This document shows, in pieces, positions 8,646 to 17,786 of a DNA stretch of 36,359 nt (position 1 is its first letter; each line of letters begins with the position of its first letter). The stretch is from an uncultured Collinsella sp. (GTDB lineage: Bacteria; Actinomycetota; Coriobacteriia; Coriobacteriales; Coriobacteriaceae), in NCBI GenBank assembly GCA_900539035.1, contig UQAU01000021.1, forward strand, positions 1 to 36,359, written 5' to 3'. The translations under genes and the position numbers were made by a program. The notes beneath the pieces were generated by a model, which did not search any database, was not told the DNA's origin, and worked only from the letters and a program-made list of their open reading frames with translations.

Positions 8646-8667
8646 ATCGGTCCCCCTGCTCCCTACA

Positions 8668-8705
8668 TACAAATGCGGCCGCGGGCCTTGCGCTCGCAGC
8701 CGCAT
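8668..8705 (-). terminator. Terminator-like hairpin after the Nfu gene
   Basis: On the minus strand ATGCGGCTGC pairs with GCGGCCGCAT (one G-U pair) across a 13-nt loop, followed by TTTGTATG. It lies between the Nfu-type gene and lgt, which suggests the two are separately transcribed. Confidence 0.55.
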
Positions 8706-8754
8706 ATTCGGGCGTGACGTCTATGCGGAGCATATCGCCCGCAGCTTTCACTTC

Positions 8755-9033
8755 TTAGAACGGCGCATACTCGTCGTACAGGTCATCGGTCTCGCCGGAG
8801 GCATTGACCTGCTCGACACGCGTAACGCCGGGCACGTGCTCCTTGAGGATACGCTCGATGCCCATGGAAAGCGTCAGGGCGCTCATGGGACAACCGGCAC
8901 AGGCGCCCTGAAGCTCCAGCTTGACGACGCCCTCGTCATCAACGCCTATATACTCCATGTCGCCGCCGTCGGCCTGTAGGTTGGGGCGAATCTCTTCAAG
9001 AACCTTCTTAAGCAGCTCTTCGTTAACAGCCAC
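8755..9033 (-). CDS. NifU C-terminal-like Fe-S scaffold (Nfu)
   Basis: 92 aa, essentially a single Nfu domain: LLKKVLEEIRPNLQADGGD, VKLELQGACAGCPMSALTL, and an amphipathic helix GIERILKEHVPGV. The CAGC motif supplies the two cysteines that bind a transient [4Fe-4S] cluster at a dimer interface. Stand-alone Nfu proteins pass clusters to apo-enzymes; which client is served here is not visible. The GTG start at 9033 has AAAGGAG five bases upstream. Confidence 0.93.
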   Translation of the reverse strand: MAVNEELLKKVLEEIRPNLQADGGDMEYIGVDDEGVVKLELQGACAGCPMSALTLSMGIERILKEHVPGVTRVEQVNASGETDDLYDEYAPF

Positions 9034-9203
9034 AGGGGCTCCTTTCTCACAATAACGCGGGCGCGCCCGCGGACAGAGCTATGTTACTACAGCCGTGTAC
9101 CCGCTCACGAGCCGTCCATGCGCGCGGACGCGACTTTCACGAGTAGTCAATTTGGGACGGGGCTCTTTTAGCTGCTTTTGCCGCCAGCTGGCGTTGCCAC
9201 GCG

Positions 9204-9728
9204 CTACTGCCGAGCCCGCCCCTCGGTGCCGATGTGAACATCGACGATAACCTGGCGGTAGCTGATGCCACAGGAGTCGAGAATGCGGCGGCTGATACGG
9301 CCGTCATCGGTGTCGGCGTACTTGTTGTCCAGGTAGACAACCTCGCCCACGCCCACCTGAGCCAAAATCTTGGCGCAGTCATGGCACGGGAACAGCGTGA
9401 CATAGACCGTGGAACCCTCGAGGTCCTTGAGCGAACCACGGTAGTTGAGCACGGCGTTGGCCTCGGCATGGACCACGTAGTTGTGCTTGTCCTGCAGCGG
9501 GTCGTCGCTCGTACCCCACGGGAAAAAGTCGTCGTTGAGCGCCGAGGGTGTACCGTTGTAGCCCACCGAAAGGATGCGGTGGTTGGTGTTGGCGATGCAC
9601 GCACCCACCTGCGTGTTGGGGTCCTTGCTGCGGCGCTGCGCGGCGATAGCCACACTCATAAAGAACTCGTCCCAGCTAATGACGTCCAGGCGCTTGCCTG
9701 ACGAAGTTTGATGAAGATCGTCCGACAT
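9204..9728 (-). CDS. dCMP deaminase family protein
   Basis: 174 aa. A zinc-dependent cytidine/deoxycytidylate deaminase fold: SWDEFFMSVAIAAQRRSKDP, TQVGACIANTNHRILSVGYNG, the zinc and catalytic motif HAEANAV, and PCHDC carrying the second and third zinc ligands. LDNKYADTDD and a VDVHIGTEG end follow. Expected reaction: dCMP to dUMP, feeding dTMP synthesis. ComE-type homologues in Gram-positives have the same motifs. The start at 9728 is chosen over 9764 because GGAGGTG lies just upstream of it. Single gene between hairpin-bearing spacers. Confidence 0.9.
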   Translation of the reverse strand: MSDDLHQTSSGKRLDVISWDEFFMSVAIAAQRRSKDPNTQVGACIANTNHRILSVGYNGTPSALNDDFFPWGTSDDPLQDKHNYVVHAEANAVLNYRGSLKDLEGSTVYVTLFPCHDCAKILAQVGVGEVVYLDNKYADTDDGRISRRILDSCGISYRQVIVDVHIGTEGRARQ

Positions 9729-9777
9729 GGCAGACACCTCCGTAATCGCAATAGTTTGACCCATTGTAGCAGGTGAA

Positions 9778-9810
9778 AGGTGGGGGCGTTTGTCCCACCG
9801 GCGCCCTCAC
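9778..9810 (-). terminator. Hairpin after coaX
   Basis: GTGGGGGCG and CGCCCTCAC form a 9-bp stem (one G-U pair) immediately past the coaX stop at 9813. On the minus strand it is followed by CTTTCACC. The short T tract makes it a modest terminator. Confidence 0.45.
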
Positions 9811-9812
9811 TT

Positions 9813-10664
9813 TTACACGCGGCGGGGCTTTTGGTTGATGTGGTAGAGCTCGGCGAGACCCCGCAACGTCAGTGCATCGTCGACCGTCAGGCTATGGCCG
9901 ACAAGGGCCGCAAGCGCCTCTGCATCGTCGCCGGTAATGACGATGGGCACGCTGCCCTCCCCCGCCGCCTTGGTCGCGCGCATCTCGGCAAGCACCATGT
10001 CGAGCATACCGTCGATGCGGGCCACCTCGCCCAAGACCACGCCCGAGCGCATCGCCTCGCGCGTGTTACGGCCGATGACATGCGTAGGTGCCGAGGGCTC
10101 GACCTGCGGCAGGCGCGCCGCAGCGGCCGAGAGCGAACGGGCGCCGAGCGCCAGACCCGGCGCGATAACGCCGCCCACAAAGGTACCGCGCGCGTCGATG
10201 ACCTCAATATTGGTCGTTGTGCCCAGGTCGATCACGATGCACGGAGAGCCGTAGACGGCACGGGCCGCCACGGCGTCGGCGATGCGGTCGGGGCCGATCT
10301 CGGCCGGGTCGTTGTAGTGGACGGGCATGCCGGTCTTGAGGCCCGGCCCCACGGTGAGCACGCGCCCCGTGCAGATGCGGGAAAGCGCCGCCTTCCACGG
10401 GCGCTCGAGCGCCGGCACCACGCAGCTCAGCACGGCCGCCGTGGGCACGAGCGCGCCGGGCATGCCCGCATCAGCCGCCAGCGCGGCCATGACTTGAGCG
10501 AGACGCATACGCGCTTCGTCGGCCGTAATGCTCGATGGCGTCGTGATCTCGCACGTCGCAAGCGGGCATTCCTGCGCCGCGGCCGAATCCTCGGCAAACA
10601 GACCAAAGCGAATGAACGTGTTACCCACGTCGACCGTCAATATATATGCGCACCCATTAAGCAT
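9813..10664 (-). CDS. coaX: Type III pantothenate kinase
   Basis: 283 aa. ASKHA-fold kinase for the first step of CoA synthesis (pantothenate to 4'-phosphopantothenate). Visible motifs: ILTVDVGNTFIRFGLF (phosphate 1 loop, residues about 7-22), AEIGPDRIADAVAA (around 105), IVIDLGTTTNIEVID (phosphate 2) and FVGGVIAPGLALG. The ATG start at 10664 is chosen over one 18 codons upstream because AAAGGAG precedes it and the DVGNT motif then sits at the normal position. Type III kinases are not feedback-inhibited by CoA and require a monovalent cation (family knowledge). It is divergent from the OPT transporter, with a shared palindrome between the promoters. Confidence 0.95.
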   Translation of the reverse strand: MLNGCAYILTVDVGNTFIRFGLFAEDSAAAQECPLATCEITTPSSITADEARMRLAQVMAALAADAGMPGALVPTAAVLSCVVPALERPWKAALSRICTGRVLTVGPGLKTGMPVHYNDPAEIGPDRIADAVAARAVYGSPCIVIDLGTTTNIEVIDARGTFVGGVIAPGLALGARSLSAAAARLPQVEPSAPTHVIGRNTREAMRSGVVLGEVARIDGMLDMVLAEMRATKAAGEGSVPIVITGDDAEALAALVGHSLTVDDALTLRGLAELYHINQKPRRV

Positions 10665-10691
10665 CGTCGGCGCTCCTTTCGTCTGCCCAGC

Positions 10692-10746
10692 AGTATATCG
10701 CCTACCTAAACCAGTCATCCCAAAATGACTAGCTTGCGGCTATACT
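10692..10746. promoter_or_regulatory. Divergent coaX / OPT promoter region with AGTCAT palindrome
   Basis: TATACT occurs on both strands: minus at 10697-10692 (toward coaX) and plus at 10741-10746 (toward the transporter). Between them lies AGTCAT-N6-ATGACT (10713-10730), centred about 20 bases before the plus -10 and 24 before the minus -10. It is therefore placed where a regulator could act on both promoters. The -35 boxes are weak. Assignment is inferred from position. Confidence 0.45.
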
Positions 10747-10856
10747 GGTGCGCGGTCGCGCGCGAGCTCACGCGGCGGCCCTTGGTAACCCGACTTCCCG
10801 CGCCGTATCCGTAACAGCGCTCCCGGGGGAAGCGGATATACGCAAAGGAGTTTTAT

Positions 10857-12560
10857 ATGAGCAATCCCTCGAACCGCGCTTCGATGCGCGGGCAACTTAC
10901 GCTGCGCGGCGTCGTCATCGGCGTCCTTGGCTGCGTGATCATCACGGCAAGCTCGGCCTACACCGCCCTCAAGATGGGCGCACTCCCCTGGCCGATCGTC
11001 TTCGCTGCCGTCATCTCGCTGTTCTTCCTTAAGCTCATGGGCAACGCCAGCCTCAACGAGGCCAACGTCACCCACACCATCATGTCCGCAGGCGCCATGG
11101 TCGCCGGCGGCCTGGCGTTTACCATCCCGGGCGCCTGGATGCTGGGCTATGCCGACCAGATCAGCTGGCTTGACATGTTTATCGTGGCGCTCGCCGGCAC
11201 CATCCTGGGCCTGCTGGCCACCGCGCTCATCCACCGTCACTTTATCGTGGATGCCGCGTTGGAGTTCCCCACCGGCAACGCCGCAGCTCAGACCCTGCGC
11301 GCGACCGAGGCTGGCGGCAAAACCGGCAAACAGCTCTTTGGTTCCATGGCCATCGCCGGCATCTATAGCGTGCTGCGCGACGCCCTGGGCGTGGTGCCCA
11401 GCATGCTGTGCACGCTCAACATCCCCGGCGTGACCTTTGGCATCTACAACTCGCCCATGCTGCTCTCCGTCGGCTTCCTCGTGGGCTTCGCCCCCGTCGC
11501 CTTCTGGTTTGCCGGCGCGCTGCTGGGCAACTTTGGCATCATCGTGGGTGGCACCGCTGCCGGTCTGTTCGACGTTGTGACTGCACAGGGCATCGTCAAG
11601 TCCCTGGGCATGGGCCTCATGATGGGCTTTGGCGTCGCCGTCGTCCTCAAGGACATCCTGCCACAGGTCGCCGGTATCGTCCGCGGTCTTGCCGCCGACA
11701 GCTCCACCGACACCGACGAGCAGTCGCTCATCTCGGGCTCCCTTAAGCTCGACGCCGGCATCATCGGCCTGGGCGCCGCCGCCATCGCCGTGATCATCGC
11801 CATCGTGCTTGACCTTGGCCCCGTTCCGGCCGTCATCGTGACGCTGTTCACCTTTGTCACCACCATCATGAGCGCACAGAGCTGCGGCCAGACGGGCATC
11901 GACCCCATGGAAATCTTTGGCCTCATCGTTATGCTCATCGTGGCTGCCTTCGCTCAGATCGCTCAGGTCAAGCTGTTCTTTATCGCTGGCATCGTAGCCG
12001 TGGCGTGCGGCCTTGCGGGCGACGTCATGAACGACTTTAAGGCCGGCGCCGTGCTGGGCACCAACCCGCGTGCGCAGTGGATCGGCCAAGCCATTGGCGG
12101 CATCGTGGGCGCCCTGGTCGCCGCCGCCGTCATGGTCGCGCTCGTAACCGCCTATGGCCCGGACGCCTTTGGCCCCGACAAGAGCTTTGTCGCCGCGCAG
12201 GCAAGCGTCGTCGCCACCATGGTCTCGGGCATCCCGAGCGTGCCGTGGTTCGTTGGCGGCTTTATCGCCGGCATCGTCATGTACTGGCTCGGCATTCCGG
12301 CCATGATGATCGGCCTGGGCGTGTACCTGCCGTTCTACATGTCACTCACGGCATTCCTGGGCTCCTGCGTCAAGCTCGCCTACGACAAGTGGTCCGCCCA
12401 CCGCGATGCCACCGCTGGTCTTTCTGACGAGGAGAGGGCTGCCAAGGACGCCGCCTTCCAGGAACAGGGCCTGGTTGTCGCCAGCGGCCTGCTCGGCGGC
12501 GAGTCCATCGTCGGCGTTATCCTGGCGTTTGTCTCCGTGGGTCTGAGCCTGCTGGGCTAA
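10857..12560 (+). CDS. OPT family oligopeptide transporter
   Basis: 567 aa and strongly hydrophobic, with about 14 membrane segments. Recognisable features are LTLRGVVIGVLGCVIITASSAYTALKMGALPWPIVFAAV at the N-terminus, ANVTHTIMSAGAMVAGGLAF, FPTGNAAAQTLRATEAGG, PSMLC and YLPFYMSLTAFLG near the end. These match the prokaryotic OPT branch (OPT/YSL superfamily), which imports peptides or peptide-like chelates by proton coupling. The substrate is not predictable. The start at 10857 follows AAAGGAG. A strong terminator follows. It is shorter than eukaryotic OPTs but normal for the bacterial group. Confidence 0.9.
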   Translation: MSNPSNRASMRGQLTLRGVVIGVLGCVIITASSAYTALKMGALPWPIVFAAVISLFFLKLMGNASLNEANVTHTIMSAGAMVAGGLAFTIPGAWMLGYADQISWLDMFIVALAGTILGLLATALIHRHFIVDAALEFPTGNAAAQTLRATEAGGKTGKQLFGSMAIAGIYSVLRDALGVVPSMLCTLNIPGVTFGIYNSPMLLSVGFLVGFAPVAFWFAGALLGNFGIIVGGTAAGLFDVVTAQGIVKSLGMGLMMGFGVAVVLKDILPQVAGIVRGLAADSSTDTDEQSLISGSLKLDAGIIGLGAAAIAVIIAIVLDLGPVPAVIVTLFTFVTTIMSAQSCGQTGIDPMEIFGLIVMLIVAAFAQIAQVKLFFIAGIVAVACGLAGDVMNDFKAGAVLGTNPRAQWIGQAIGGIVGALVAAAVMVALVTAYGPDAFGPDKSFVAAQASVVATMVSGIPSVPWFVGGFIAGIVMYWLGIPAMMIGLGVYLPFYMSLTAFLGSCVKLAYDKWSAHRDATAGLSDEERAAKDAAFQEQGLVVASGLLGGESIVGVILAFVSVGLSLLG

Positions 12561-12601
12561 GTCGAGCAGCTGCTCGACAGCAACCATATTGCCTACGATT
12601 T

Positions 12602-12641
12602 GCCCGGTCGGTAGCTTTCGCGGCTACCGACCGGGCTTTTT
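12602..12641 (+). terminator. Strong Rho-independent terminator after the OPT gene
   Basis: A perfect 14-bp stem, GCCCGGTCGGTAGC / GCTACCGACCGGGC, with a 7-nt loop is followed by TTTTT. It is positioned 42 bases after the stop codon. Confidence 0.93.
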
Positions 12642-12663
12642 GATATCGAAACAAAGATAGGAC

Positions 12664-12688
12664 GGCGCGCTGCGTATGACAGCGCGCC
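12664..12688 (-). terminator. Possible terminator of the surface-protein gene
   Basis: GGCGCGCTG and CAGCGCGCC form a perfect 9-bp stem with a 7-nt loop about 75 bases downstream of the minus-strand stop. The following minus-strand bases (GTCCTATCTTTGTTTC) are only loosely U-rich. Confidence 0.4.
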
Positions 12689-15600
12689 GGCCTTATCGGT
12701 TAAGCCATCGAAGCGCTCCTGCTATGAACCGAAGTTCGTTGCAGAAACTACGCTCGAAACGCTACATCTGCTTGCGACGACGATCGCTCAGCGTCACACC
12801 AGCGGCCACGAGAGTGATACCGCCGATGACGAACACCTCGCCCGCAAGAGCGGAATTGTCGCCAGTCTGGGCGAGCGCGGCAGGCGCAGCCTGTTTCTTG
12901 GCAACGGGGGCCTTTGCAGCAGCCTGCGCAACCTGAGGCTTGGCCTGCGGCTCGGCCTTGGGATGATACTTGTCGTACTCGGCCTGCGCGGCAGCCAGGG
13001 CATCCTTGGCATCGCCAAGCTCGGCAAGCGCGGCGGCATAGGCGTCGTTGGCATCGGACAGCTTGGCATCGGCATCGCTCAGAGCAGCCTTGAGACCAGC
13101 AGCGGCATCGACGGCAGCCTTATAGCGAGCGTAGGCAGCGTTCAGCTTGACCAGCTTCTCGTTGCCCGTCGTGCCCGCGGCAAGGGATGCCTTGTGGTCG
13201 ACAGCCTCAAGATCGGCCTTGAGTGCCTCGTCGTTGGCAAGCTCGGCCTTGGCCTTGACGATCTCGAAGTTCGCATCGACGACGGCTCCGTTGGCGGCCT
13301 CGAGCTGCTTCTGGGCATCGGCGACACCGGCGACGGTAGCGTCATAGGTGGCCTTGGCGTCGTCGACCGCCTTCTGGGCGCCGGCGAAGCGCTCGAAGGC
13401 CTTGTTCGCGGTAGCCAGCTCGCCCTCGGCGGCCTTGGCCTTCGCCTGTGCGTCGGACAGGGCCTGCTTCTTGGCGGCAACTGCCTGCTTGGCGTCCGAA
13501 AGAGCGGTCGCGGCGTGCGTATCTGCGGCCTGAGCCTTGTCAACGCCAGCCTGGGCAGTGTCGTCGGCCTTCTTGGCATCGTCAAGCGAGCCCTGCTTAT
13601 TCGCAAGGTCCGCCTGGGCGGCATCGCGCTTGGCGGCAAGGTCCTTGACCGAAGCCGTGGCGTTGTCATACGCCTCATTGGCCTGTTCGGACTTTGCCTT
13701 GGCGGCATCGCGGGCGCTGCGAGCCTTCGCCTTGTGAGCAGCGGCCTCGGCTGCCTTCGTCTTGCTGTCAGCAAGCGTGGCGTTTGCCTTATCGAGAGCT
13801 GCCTGGGCAGTGGCAGCCTCGCCCTTGGCGGTATCGAGGTTCTGCTCGAGGGACTCGATGTCGATTCCGCCGAGCGCGTCCTTCGCGGCGTTGTATGCCG
13901 TCTTCGCGGCGGCGGTGCCGGACTTAGCCTTCTCGTACTCGCCCTTGGCGGTGTTCACGTTCGTGTCGGCTGCGGTATAGGCGTCTTGTGCGCCTTTCTG
14001 ATTATTGAGAGCAGCGAGATATGCCGTATCGGCCGTGCCCAGCGTCTTCTGCGCCTCGGCGAGCTTGCTCTGGAGCTCCTTGAGTTGCGCCTTCTGCGCC
14101 TGCGTGCCGCCAGCGTTATAGGCAGAATCGATGTAGTCGTTGACGAGCTTCTTGAACTCGGAAACAGTGAAATCAGCCTGAGTGTCATCAGCGCTGTAAT
14201 CGAATATGGTTACCTCGGAATCGGTGTTCTTACCGCTACCGGTCGCGATGCCGATAGCCACCGTAGCGGAATCGATAATGTTGAGATAGTGCCCGCAGGC
14301 GTCTCCTCTTTGATTGCCATTCTTATCTTTTGTACCGTGGTACACATCGTAATAGTTTTGGTAGATATAGTACGAATCATAGCGATGAGCCATGAGATCT
14401 TTGCCGGCCTCGCTATCCACACCGTACTTTTTAATCCAATTCTCGTAATTAACCTTCTCCTGAGTGTAGAGACCGGTGTAGGGCCAGCCCAGGGTATCCT
14501 CGGTCTCACCACCGGTATATGCACCGCCACCACCTGCGAGATTCTCAGCATTATCGAAGTAACAGTTCGAGTGATCCCAAATATTCGATGAATATGAGGC
14601 GTTGAGTGCAGCTGCTGCGGTCATGCGGAGGCTGACGCTGAGCGCCGACTGACCGTTCGCCTTGCGGAGGTTGTTCTGGGTGTCGAGATATGTCAGGGCG
14701 TTGCGCAGCTGTTCCAAGGAAAGCGGATTGGTGTCGCGAGACATGTCCTGATCGACGTAATCGTCATACCACTCGGCTTTGTCGTCAGCGCCGGTGAGTG
14801 TAGCCATTGCGTCCTTGGCGTTCGATTTCTGCATAGCCGTGAAATCGCTGCTGTTGCTGATGTAGGCCATAAAGCCGAGCATGCCCTTATTGATGACTTC
14901 CTGGTCAACGGTCATGTTGGACTTGAGGTCAGCAATCTGCTGCTCAAGAGCCTCAACCTGGACATTAGCAGCGTCATAAGCCTTTTCCGCGGCGTTCGAA
15001 GCAGCGCAGGCTGCCTCCCACTCACTGCGCTTCTGCTTGCGAACTTCGACAAGCTTATCGTACGCGGTCTTCTTGTCGGCCTCGGTCTGCTGGGCCTGCT
15101 CGTATGCCGTCTTCGCGGCGTCACGCTTACTGGCCGCGTCCTTGTACTCCTTGTTTGCCGCATCGTATGCAGACTGGGCAGATGCTACAGCAGCGTTGGC
15201 GGCGTTGGCCTTCTCCTGCGCGGCAGCGACGGCAGCCTGGGCGGCCTGCAGATTTGTCTGTGCGGTGGCGTCGGCATCCGTCGCGGCATTGAGCTCCGCC
15301 TGCGCGGTCTTGAGCTCACCAGCAGCAGCTTTCTTGGCGGCCTCAAGCGCACTCAGGTCAACACCCGTACCCGAGACGGCAGCATCGAGCGCGGCCTGCG
15401 CCTGGTTGAACTTCTGCTGGGCGTTATCGCGCGCGGTGGTTGCGGCTGCGAGAGCAGCGGCAGTCTCCTGCTTCTTGGCCTGGGCAGTCGTCAAAGCTGC
15501 CTCGGTATTCTGCTTTTCCTGCTGGGCGCTGGCCTCGGCAGCCTTGGCCTGGTCCAGATTGTCCTGTGCAGTAGTAACGGCCTTATTGGCGTCATCGAGC

Positions 15601-16028
15601 TTTGCCCGCGCGTCCTCGACGGCCTTCTTGGCGGCCTCGTACTCGTCCATACCCATGGCCTCGAGCTTGGCCTGGGCATCATCGAGGGCCTTCTTGGCCT
15701 CATCCTGCTTTGCCTTGGCGTCCTTGAGCGCCTGGGTCTTATCCTCGACACTCTTGTTGGCCTGTTCGAGCTGATCGTTCAGGTCGCCCAGCTTCTTCTG
15801 CTGCTGCTCGGTCTTTTCGACGGCTGCCTTAAGCTCGTCGATCTTCTCCTGAAGCGCGGCGACTTCTGCTGCGTTCTGCTCGATTTCGTTGTCGCTCACA
15901 GCCTGCGAGGCCTGATTCTTTTGCTGCTGTGCCTGCTTTTGAGACTGGCCCGCCGCGTCGGCCTTCTTCTGGGCGGCATCGTAGGCGGCCTGAGCGTCCT
16001 TGAGCTGCTTTGCCGACTCCTCGGCCAG

Positions 16029-16031
16029 CTA
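16029..16031 (-). other. In-frame TAG inside the surface-protein gene
   Basis: On the minus strand the codons read AAG ACG GCT GCC TAG CTG GCC GAG GAG. The flanking residues (KTAA and LAEESAKQLKDA) continue the coiled coil, so TAG most simply replaces a Gln codon (CAG). This is the second of two lesions in the gene. Confidence 0.75.
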
Positions 16032-16089
16032 GGCAGCCGTCTTTACGACCGCTTGGTTACCGGCGGCAACGGTATTCTCTACAGAACTA

Positions 16090-16097
16090 CCCCCCCC
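16090..16097 (-). repeat. Poly-G(8) tract at the signal-peptide/mature junction
   Basis: Eight consecutive Gs on the coding strand. Adding one, or deleting two, restores the frame between signal peptide and the mature region as far as the TAG at 16029. Homopolymer tracts here are classic slippage sites and equally classic sequencing-error sites. Confidence 0.85.
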
Positions 16098-16270
16098 TGA
16101 ACAGAATCGCCGTTATCGGTTGACGGTGCGGCGATTGCCGCCAGCGGCGACATGAGCGGCTGAGCGATGAGGCCCGCCGTCAAAACGGTTGCGACGGCGC
16201 GGTTAGCAACGCCCTTGACGTTGACAGTCTTGGCCCGAGGCTCAAAGTGTTGTGGACTGTAGTTTGCCAT

Positions 16271-16577
16271 GGCTTTCTCCCTTTGACACGGATGTATCCA
16301 TACGTATCAAACGGTAGCTGTCGATTTTTGAATTCTGTTGCGCAACATTGGCGACCAGCGTATTTTTTGAAATTCACGCTCTCGTGCTTCACAGTTTCGT
16401 CACATTTGAAGGAGCTGGTGCATCATATTCTCGCGGGATGGAATTGAGCCTGTGATTTGCATTTGCTCCCGCGTCATCCGCCCTATCTGATTCCACATCC
16501 AACAGACACCCCGCCCGCCACGGTGTAGAGTTAGGACAACGGGCGCGTTGCGCGGACCGCGCTGGAACGAGGTGGAC
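16271..16577. promoter_or_regulatory. Divergent intergenic region between the surface gene and DUF389 gene
   Basis: About 300 bases, visibly more A/T-rich than its surroundings. Toward the surface gene, TCGACA (minus, 16324-16319), a 16-base spacer and TATGGA (16302-16297) make a plausible promoter. Toward the DUF389 gene, TTGCGC (16338-16343), 17 bases and TATTTT form a weak candidate. I see no small gene, tRNA or strong terminator here. Confidence 0.4.
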
Positions 16578-17717
16578 ATGGAACTCGACAAACAACAGAT
16601 CAAGCGACTACGCGAACGCCATCACCGGCGCCACGGCATCCGCCCTGCCCATAGTGAGGCTGCCGAGCAGGCTGGTCGCTTTTTAAAGCGCGCGTTCAAC
16701 ATTCGCGAGGGACGCGCGCCCTATCATGTGATCCGCAAGCGTTTTGTAAACGGCGCGCGTCTGACTGGCTCTCACCTGTGTATCCTCATCATCGCCATGC
16801 TCATCGCAAGCATCGGCCTCGATATCGATTCGGACATCGCCATCGTGGGCGCCATGCTCATCTGCCCGCTTATGGGATCGGTCCTTGCCATGGCATATGG
16901 CATCGCCACGCTCGACCGCGAGATTACCGTCGAAGCCGTCGCCAGCCTTGCGCTGCAAATGGCCTTTTGCCTGGTCACATCCACGTTGTACTTTAAGCTC
17001 TCGCCCCTCGGCACCACCACGGCCGCCATTATCGACAACTCGACGCCCACCGTGTGGGACCTTGCCGTCGCGCTCGCGGGCGGCTTTGCGGGTGGCCTGG
17101 GCAACTCGCGCGACCAGGAACCCGCCACGCTCATCGCCGGGGTGGCTGTGGCGACCGCGCTCATGCCGCCCCTGTGCGCGGCGGGCTATGGCATCGCCAT
17201 CGCAAGCGGGTCACTGTTTCTCTCAGCGCTCTACGAATTTGGCATCAACGTGGTCTTTATCGCACTGGCGGCCGAAGCCGTGCTGCTTCTTTTGCGTGTG
17301 CCGCTCAAGCGCGACCTCAACGGCGACGGCATTGTAACCGCTGAGGAAGACGCCGAGGTCGACGAGCTGTCGCGCAAGGTGCGCCGCCGCATCATTATGG
17401 GCACGGTAGTCTTTGCCATCCCCTGCATCGTTATGACGGCGGGTTCCATTGGCTCGGCGCAGGCCGGCGTGCAGGACGGCTACGGTGTCACCGAAACTAC
17501 GCGCGAACTTGCCGCGGTGCTGCCAGGCTTTAAGGATTACACCGTCGCCGTCGAGACCTCGGCTACCGAAGGGGACGAGGAGGGCATCGTCGAGCGCGAG
17601 ATTGTCGCCCATGTGACGACAAGCGAGGCGCTTGGGGCACACGACCGTCACGTCGCCCGGAAGCTCATCGACCTCAATGTGCCCGAGCTCGATCGTGTGG
17701 AGTTTGATGTGGAGTAA
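16578..17717 (+). CDS. DUF389 (TIGR00341-like) membrane protein
   Basis: 379 aa. A basic N-terminus (about 60 residues) precedes about six membrane segments. Signature stretches are GARLTGSHLCILIIAMLIASIGLDIDSDIAIVGAMLICPLMGSVLAMAYG, DREITVEAVASLALQ and RDQEPATLIAGVAVATALMPPLCAAGYG, which are typical of the DUF389 family. A soluble C-terminus (about 280-379) ends in a ferredoxin-like alpha/beta pattern (VERE.., HVARKLIDLNVPELDRVEFDVE). The start at 16578 is chosen over a TTG at 16548 because GAGGTGG precedes the ATG. Function unknown; members are broadly distributed. Transcribed alone and convergent with the sulfotransferase remnant. Confidence 0.9.
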   Translation: MELDKQQIKRLRERHHRRHGIRPAHSEAAEQAGRFLKRAFNIREGRAPYHVIRKRFVNGARLTGSHLCILIIAMLIASIGLDIDSDIAIVGAMLICPLMGSVLAMAYGIATLDREITVEAVASLALQMAFCLVTSTLYFKLSPLGTTTAAIIDNSTPTVWDLAVALAGGFAGGLGNSRDQEPATLIAGVAVATALMPPLCAAGYGIAIASGSLFLSALYEFGINVVFIALAAEAVLLLLRVPLKRDLNGDGIVTAEEDAEVDELSRKVRRRIIMGTVVFAIPCIVMTAGSIGSAQAGVQDGYGVTETTRELAAVLPGFKDYTVAVETSATEGDEEGIVEREIVAHVTTSEALGAHDRHVARKLIDLNVPELDRVEFDVE

Positions 17718-17786
17718 TGCGGGACGCGAGGCGGGCCCGGCGCGAGCGCGCGCAGCCACGGGGCACAGGCGCAGCCAAGCGCAGCG

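Larger units (their letters stand above)
12762..16270 (-). pseudogene. Disrupted coiled-coil/CAP-domain cell-wall surface protein with LAQTG anchor
   Basis: The intended product would be about 1165 aa. An ATG at 16270 with GGGAGAAA upstream encodes a secretion signal (NRAVATVLTAGLIAQPLMSP, then AAIAAPSTDNG). This frame runs through eight Gs (16090-16097) and stops at 16079. One extra G would join it to the frame GSSVENTVAAGNQAVVKTAA, which meets an in-frame TAG at 16029-16031 (a CAG-to-TAG change would explain it, giving AAQLAEES). From 16028 the frame is open to 12762, with a GTG at 15899 as the only obvious internal start (1045 aa). That product has long Ala/Lys/Gln heptads, then (about 330-590) a CAP/SCP-like domain (NAENLAGGG, GHYLNIID), then a second coiled coil. 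It ends ALAQTGD, hydrophobic stretch, RRRKQM, a sortase signal of the LAxTG type. Similar layouts occur in SEC10/PgrA-like adhesins. Without the signal peptide the open part could not be exported. Confidence 0.8.

Noticed and set aside
10740..12089. 449-codon minus-strand frame within the OPT gene
   Set aside because: Composition (Asp/His/Gly/Ala-rich) is the mirror of hydrophobic codons. The plus-strand protein is clearly a transporter.
12963..14591. 542-codon plus-strand frame opposite the coiled-coil gene
   Set aside because: Its Gly/Leu/Val pattern is the complement of Ala/Lys/Asp heptads. No ribosome site or known motif.
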